Assembly (NCBI RefSeq): GCF_003855155.1
Contig: NZ_CP034073.1
Location: 1,488,001 to 1,552,000, forward strand
Direction: 5' to 3'
DNA from: Shewanella psychromarinicola
GTDB lineage: Bacteria; Pseudomonadota; Gammaproteobacteria; Enterobacterales; Shewanellaceae
DNA: 64,000 bases
In this document: positions 60,201 to 64,000 of the stretch, piece by piece
Layout: each line of letters starts with the position of its first letter
Position numbering within the stretch: the first letter of the stretch is position 1
The notes under the pieces: generated by a model
What the model was told of the DNA's origin: nothing
The model's database searches: none
What the model saw: only the letters and a program-made list of their open reading frames with translations
Position numbers and translations under genes: made by a program

Positions 60201-62363
60201 GTCGGATAGGCGACACCTGTTACCAAGTGCCGCCCTCCTAAGAACCGTACGTGCAACTTTCACTGCATACGGCTCAAGCCTCCGCTAAGGCGTGTTCTGT
60301 TACCCAGCACCCTATATCGCAGCCAAGACGGGTTCGAACCATGAGTTTCTACCTTCCTTTGCCCGCTTGCGCGTACCTAAGTAAGCTGCATATTCGGGGT
60401 CGTAAGGTGTCGCTGCACTCCTGATTTTCACATGTCTTTGTATTAGCGTTTGAGCTATTTGGACAAGGTTAAACCGACAATCCATGTTCGCTATTTTCTG
60501 CCAACCATGAAATTGCCACTGTCCCTTACCATCCAAATAATATTTACGCCTCACCCAGTCTTTACTTTTAGACGGATGACGCCTTACCGCCCATCGCCAT
60601 AAAAGCCAGAAAAGTTGATGGCCTACATAACCGAAAACTTGCTTTGCAACACTGTGGCGATAATAGTTCGCCCATCCTCTCAGTTTCGGATTCAATATTT
60701 TGATTAAATCATTAACAGGTATTGTGGGATGTTTTCTGATGAATTCACGTAGATTGCTCAAAAATAATAGAACGTTGCTCTTGCTCGGTTTAATGAGCAG
60801 TTTGCCTTTGTACTTCCTGATATTGAATCCCAGAAAGTCAAAACCATCATTGATATGAGTAATGTGTGTTTTCTCATCAGAGAGTGTTAAGCCCCTTTCC
60901 TGTAGAAAGCCAATGAGTTGCGGCTTGATTTCATTAACTAGGACTTCTTGCGAAGAACCTGTGATGACAAAATCGTCTGCGTATCCGATAAAGTTGACTC
61001 TATTCCCTGTTTTACAGGCAATAGACTTAACCAACTGTTCTAACCCAGCCAGCGTGAGCAACATCAGCGTTGGGGAGATTATCCCACCTTGTGGTGTTCC
61101 TTCAGCTGTTTTATAGAACAATCCTTTATCAATATAACCACATCCAAGCCATTGTTTCAGCATTCGTTTATCTAATTGAATGTTGTCGATAAGCCATTGA
61201 TGACCAATCTTATCGAAACAGGCTTTGATGTCACCCTCAAGAACCCATTGGCTAGAGCGCTTCATACATAAACATTTGAAGCACTGTGCAATTGCATCTG
61301 CTGCGCTTCGATTAGGTCGAAAGCCATAGCTATTGAGGTCGGCTACCGTTTCCGAAATAGGCTCCAAAGCGAGAAGATGAAGCGCTTGCTGCGCTCTATC
61401 TATCATGCAGGGTATGCCTAAAGGTCTGAGTTTGCCGTTTTTCTTGGGGATGTAGATACGCCTGAGCGGTTTGGCATGATAGCCTTTTCGACTCAGTTGA
61501 TTCACCGCAGTCATACAACGAGCATCAGTGTTCCAAATGATGCCGTCAATTCCTGGTGTTTTGCTGCCTTTATTTTGAGAAACTCTTTTAACAGCAAGCA
61601 ATTTTGCTGATGTAGAGTGGGTGAGTATCCACTGCAATGCTTTCGACTTACCGTGTTTACCTTCTCGGGTTGCTTTTGCAATGCGCATTTGAAGCTTTAA
61701 TACATGTTGCTTAACAGCCTTCCAGTTAATGGATTGCCATTGAGTGCTGTCAGAAGAGGCACTAACTTCGTTTGAAGCCATCATTTGCGTTTCTCCTTGA
61801 ATAAAGTTCTTCAAATCATCTTGCAACGGGAGACCAGCTAGAAGTCAGCTCGCTTTCGCGCCAGATAACAACCTGTATCCATATCATTACAATGCGGCAT
61901 TTGCTTTTTCTAGCCTCCTTTACCTGCATTACTATCGGCAGTCTTCGCAGACCACTTTCCCAAAGGGAGCAATACAGGCTTACCCTGTTCCGTATGTCAC
62001 GCAACGTCAGGTTAGATGCCCACTATAGTGCGGAGAGCGTATCGATCACGAAAGAATACTGGACAATTTCTTTCCAACTCTCATTGCCATTTTGGCCACA
62101 GCGTATAAACCACTTCCGCTGTTTCTCGTATAACGCACCTTACATGGATTCACTTACGTTCATCATACTGACACCCTAGCACTTACCCGATTTGTGGTTA
62201 TCAGGAAGAACATCCTCTCACGATTCTGTTCCCATTCGGCAAAAGCCGAATATCGTTACATTGTCAGACTCGCTGCTTTATTCAGAGTCTTAGGGGCATC
62301 TGGTGATACAGATGGTTCACTCTTATCGCGGTGAACAGCGCTTCATACGACCTCAGGTCGCAC
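60201..62363 (-). mobile_element. Group II intron 2 (upstream member of tandem pair)
   Basis: 2163 bp, same ends as intron 1 (GTGCGACC at 62363, CCGAC at 60201). Domain V at 60242-60275 is identical to that of intron 1. Its 5' exon is ...GTTCATGCCC and its 3' neighbour is the first base of intron 1. Sequence differences are unevenly spread: the last ~390 bases of each intron are nearly identical, followed by a patch with many differences. Confidence 0.9.
60312..61784 (-). CDS. ltrA: Group II intron reverse transcriptase/maturase (intron 2)
   Basis: 490 aa from the ATG at 61784, which has AAGGAGA upstream; the frame extends 14 codons further without a site. All RT motifs, including IGYADDFVI, and the maturase domain match the intron 1 product. 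Substitutions are scattered (DSTQWQSINWKAVKQ versus DNAQWQSINWRVVKQ; KYKGKLL versus KYNGKLL; SIACKT versus SIARKT). Both copies are open, so both may be active. Confidence 0.95.
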   Translation of the reverse strand: MMASNEVSASSDSTQWQSINWKAVKQHVLKLQMRIAKATREGKHGKSKALQWILTHSTSAKLLAVKRVSQNKGSKTPGIDGIIWNTDARCMTAVNQLSRKGYHAKPLRRIYIPKKNGKLRPLGIPCMIDRAQQALHLLALEPISETVADLNSYGFRPNRSAADAIAQCFKCLCMKRSSQWVLEGDIKACFDKIGHQWLIDNIQLDKRMLKQWLGCGYIDKGLFYKTAEGTPQGGIISPTLMLLTLAGLEQLVKSIACKTGNRVNFIGYADDFVITGSSQEVLVNEIKPQLIGFLQERGLTLSDEKTHITHINDGFDFLGFNIRKYKGKLLIKPSKSNVLLFLSNLREFIRKHPTIPVNDLIKILNPKLRGWANYYRHSVAKQVFGYVGHQLFWLLWRWAVRRHPSKSKDWVRRKYYLDGKGQWQFHGWQKIANMDCRFNLVQIAQTLIQRHVKIRSAATPYDPEYAAYLGTRKRAKEGRNSWFEPVLAAI

Positions 62364-62707
62364 GGGCATGAACGTGTTAGTTGTTGTTTTGCTCATTTTA
62401 GTCAGTTCGATATCATCAGTATTCCATCGGTTAAAAATATCCCAAATAGAATCCTTGAGGCATTCAAGTTCGGTGAGCTTTATGTTTAATCTACTTACAG
62501 GATTGATTACTCATACATTTCCCTCTACATAACAAACATACACATTCCTCACCATGAAATAATAGACCTATACCGCGCTTCGGTTAATGAGCGGGATGAG
62601 TAATGATTTGCGGGGAACTGATATCAATCGTTAAATACGCATCTTAAATCAATCAACTCACTGAGAGTACGATGGAGATAAGTGCATTTATGTAAAAATT
62701 CGCCTAT
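62364..62707. other. Intergenic between intron 2 and the fccA terminator
   Basis: No gene recognised. Together with 57889-58038 it is the original spacer into which the introns inserted: the rejoined exon reads TCACTCACTTTG-GGGCATGAACG on the plus strand and shows no coding frame. Confidence 0.45.
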
Positions 62708-62737
62708 AAAAAAAGCCACAGCAATGAACTGTGGCTT
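62708..62737 (-). terminator. Terminator of fccA
   Basis: AAGCCACAG-CAATGAA-CTGTGGCTT with an A tract on the left that gives seven Ts in the minus-strand transcript. It lies 34 bp after the fccA stop. Confidence 0.88.
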
Positions 62738-62771
62738 ACTGATACTAGCGAGTCAGTTAATTCTAAATCGA

Positions 62772-64000
62772 TTAGTTCTTCTTAGAATATTTCGCTGCTT
62801 CTTCACCCGCTAAACGACCAAAGGTGACGATGTCTGAAATGGCGTTACCACCTAAGCGGTTTGCACCATGAACACCACCGGTTACTTCACCAGCGCCATA
62901 TAGGCCAGGAATAACTTGCTTCTTAGCATCCATGACTTCTGCTTTAGTATCGATCATCACACCACCCATGGTGTGGTGAACACCAGGTGTTACTTCGATC
63001 GCGTAGTAGTTACCTTCGTTTAGTGCACGAGGTAAGTTTGGACGCTCAAAATCAGTGTCTTTACCGCTAGCGACTAAGCTGTTGTAACGCGCAACGGTTT
63101 CAGTCAACGCTTTACCGTCAATGCCTTCCATCTTGCCTAACTTAACTAAAGTATCCGCAGAAGGTGCAACACCTAAACCAATATACTTATCAATTTTAGA
63201 CAGTGATTTACGAACAGAATCTTCGAAGATTAAAAACGCTGATTTGCCGGTTTGCCCCAAGATAGCCGCAGACGCTTTATCACGTGTAGTGATTTCGTTT
63301 ACGAAACGCTTACCTTCACGGTTAACCAAAATAGCACCATTACCACGAACCGCTTCAGTGACCATTACGCCACCTTTAACAGATAGGGTTGGGTGAGCTT
63401 GGATATACTGCATGTCTTTCAATGCTGCGCCCGCATTTTCGGCAACATCAAGACCATCACCTACCGCACCAGGTTGGTTAGTAGAGATAAAGCCTTTTAG
63501 CTTAGGATCAAGCTTAGCGACACGTTCGTTATTTTTAGCGAAACCACCGGTTGCTAATACTACAGCATCCGCTTTCACCCAGTAGTAGCCTTTGTACATA
63601 CCCTTAACGAGGATACCTTTGACATTACCACTGTCATCTTTAAGGATTTCGATACCACGAGTGTTCATGCGTATGTCGATATTGCGTTTCACGGCATTAT
63701 CATAAAGCACTTGAACAATATGAGCACCAACACCAGCACCACCAGTTGGACGGTGTGCACGGTTAGCAGATGCGCCGCCCATACGACCGACATCATTTAA
63801 ATCGGCGCCCATTGCGGTCATCCAATTAACAGAGTCTTTAGAGTGCGAGGTTAAGATTTTAACCAATGCAGGATCGTTTAGGTTACGGCCACCTTTCATG
63901 GTGTCTTTGTACATTAATTCAGGGCTATCAGTAATGTCTTTCGCTTTTTGTTGATCAGTCCAAGCAGCGTTCATGCCACCTGCGGCCAATTTAGCGTTAC
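62772..64000 (-). CDS. fccA: Periplasmic fumarate reductase flavocytochrome c3, C-terminal part
   Basis: About 409 residues are visible; the signal peptide and tetrahaem cytochrome domain lie beyond the right edge. The flavin domain is very close to Shewanella Fcc3: [71 protein letters not shown] with the proton-donor arginine loop, [15 protein letters not shown] with substrate histidines, and [20 protein letters not shown]. It reduces fumarate to succinate with electrons from CymA. The start is not in the window. This gene is the strongest taxonomic marker here. Confidence 0.96.
   Translation of the reverse strand, partial: NAKLAAGGMNAAWTDQQKAKDITDSPELMYKDTMKGGRNLNDPALVKILTSHSKDSVNWMTAMGADLNDVGRMGGASANRAHRPTGGAGVGAHIVQVLYDNAVKRNIDIRMNTRGIEILKDDSGNVKGILVKGMYKGYYWVKADAVVLATGGFAKNNERVAKLDPKLKGFISTNQPGAVGDGLDVAENAGAALKDMQYIQAHPTLSVKGGVMVTEAVRGNGAILVNREGKRFVNEITTRDKASAAILGQTGKSAFLIFEDSVRKSLSKIDKYIGLGVAPSADTLVKLGKMEGIDGKALTETVARYNSLVASGKDTDFERPNLPRALNEGNYYAIEVTPGVHHTMGGVMIDTKAEVMDAKKQVIPGLYGAGEVTGGVHGANRLGGNAISDIVTFGRLAGEEAAKYSKKN

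Noticed and set aside
1..64000. tRNA or rRNA genes
   Set aside because: No cloverleaf with a recognisable TTCGA-type T-loop and CCA-adjacent acceptor stem, and no rRNA sequence, was found on either strand; the GGTTCGAGACCC near 50378 lacks the rest of a tRNA.

Overview
The window looks like a Shewanella chromosome (gamma-proteobacterium). Three features support this. A periplasmic fumarate reductase flavocytochrome c (fccA-like) runs off the right edge. A Tat-dependent formate dehydrogenase cluster (fdhABC plus a small Tat peptide) sits in the middle. An hmp/norR nitric-oxide module carries textbook NorR sites.

Region by region. (1) 1-358 is the 3' end of an endonuclease I gene (endA-like). 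(2) 359-21250 is accessory DNA. It holds an uncharacterised two-gene module (537-3951) with a nuclease-like second gene; integron-cassette-like debris with a DUF4145 gene and a group II intron stub (7390-8361); a 115-aa basic protein plus a coiled-coil/GIY-YIG protein (9426-11239); a TIR/deoxyribosyltransferase-like gene broken by an insertion sequence; and an NdpA-like gene broken by another, followed by a membrane protein and an unknown gene (15368-20602). Two IS3-family elements are present: IS-A, 1256 bp, three copies that translate identically, and IS-B, 1671 bp without its insertion, two copies. Each IS-B copy carries an IS-A. Similar terminator sequences at 9114 and 20823 bracket the middle of the island, and an integrase-like remnant lies at its right end. 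(3) 21637-33240 is a pair of convergent clusters: an efflux operon (TolC-like, HlyD-like, two ABC-2 permeases, no ATPase) and an opposite cluster (two paralogous membrane proteins, outer-membrane protein, chalcone-isomerase-like protein, chemoreceptor, alpha/beta hydrolase). The same 18-bp palindrome, TTAGAG-N6-CTCTAA, lies upstream of both. (4) 34213-38977 is the formate dehydrogenase operon. (5) 39704-41410 is an alcohol dehydrogenase divergent from a TetR regulator. (6) 42187-47618 is an eight-gene operon joining an Mla phospholipid transport system to an RsbW/STAS/RsbU partner-switching module. (7) 47985-51650 holds two copies of a ~340-bp structured repeat, then two integron cassettes with attC sites and an IS110-family transposase, without an integron integrase. 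(8) 52313-56160 is hmp, norR and a DUF1499 gene. (9) 56644-64000 is an MFS transporter, two group II introns joined head to tail with no spacer, and fccA.

The best candidates for undescribed biology are the gene pairs and trio in the left island, the shared TTAGAG operator linking an efflux pump to a membrane/hydrolase cluster, the Mla operon with its own partner-switch circuit, and the zero-spacer tandem group II introns. All functional statements rest on reading motifs by eye; no database search was run.
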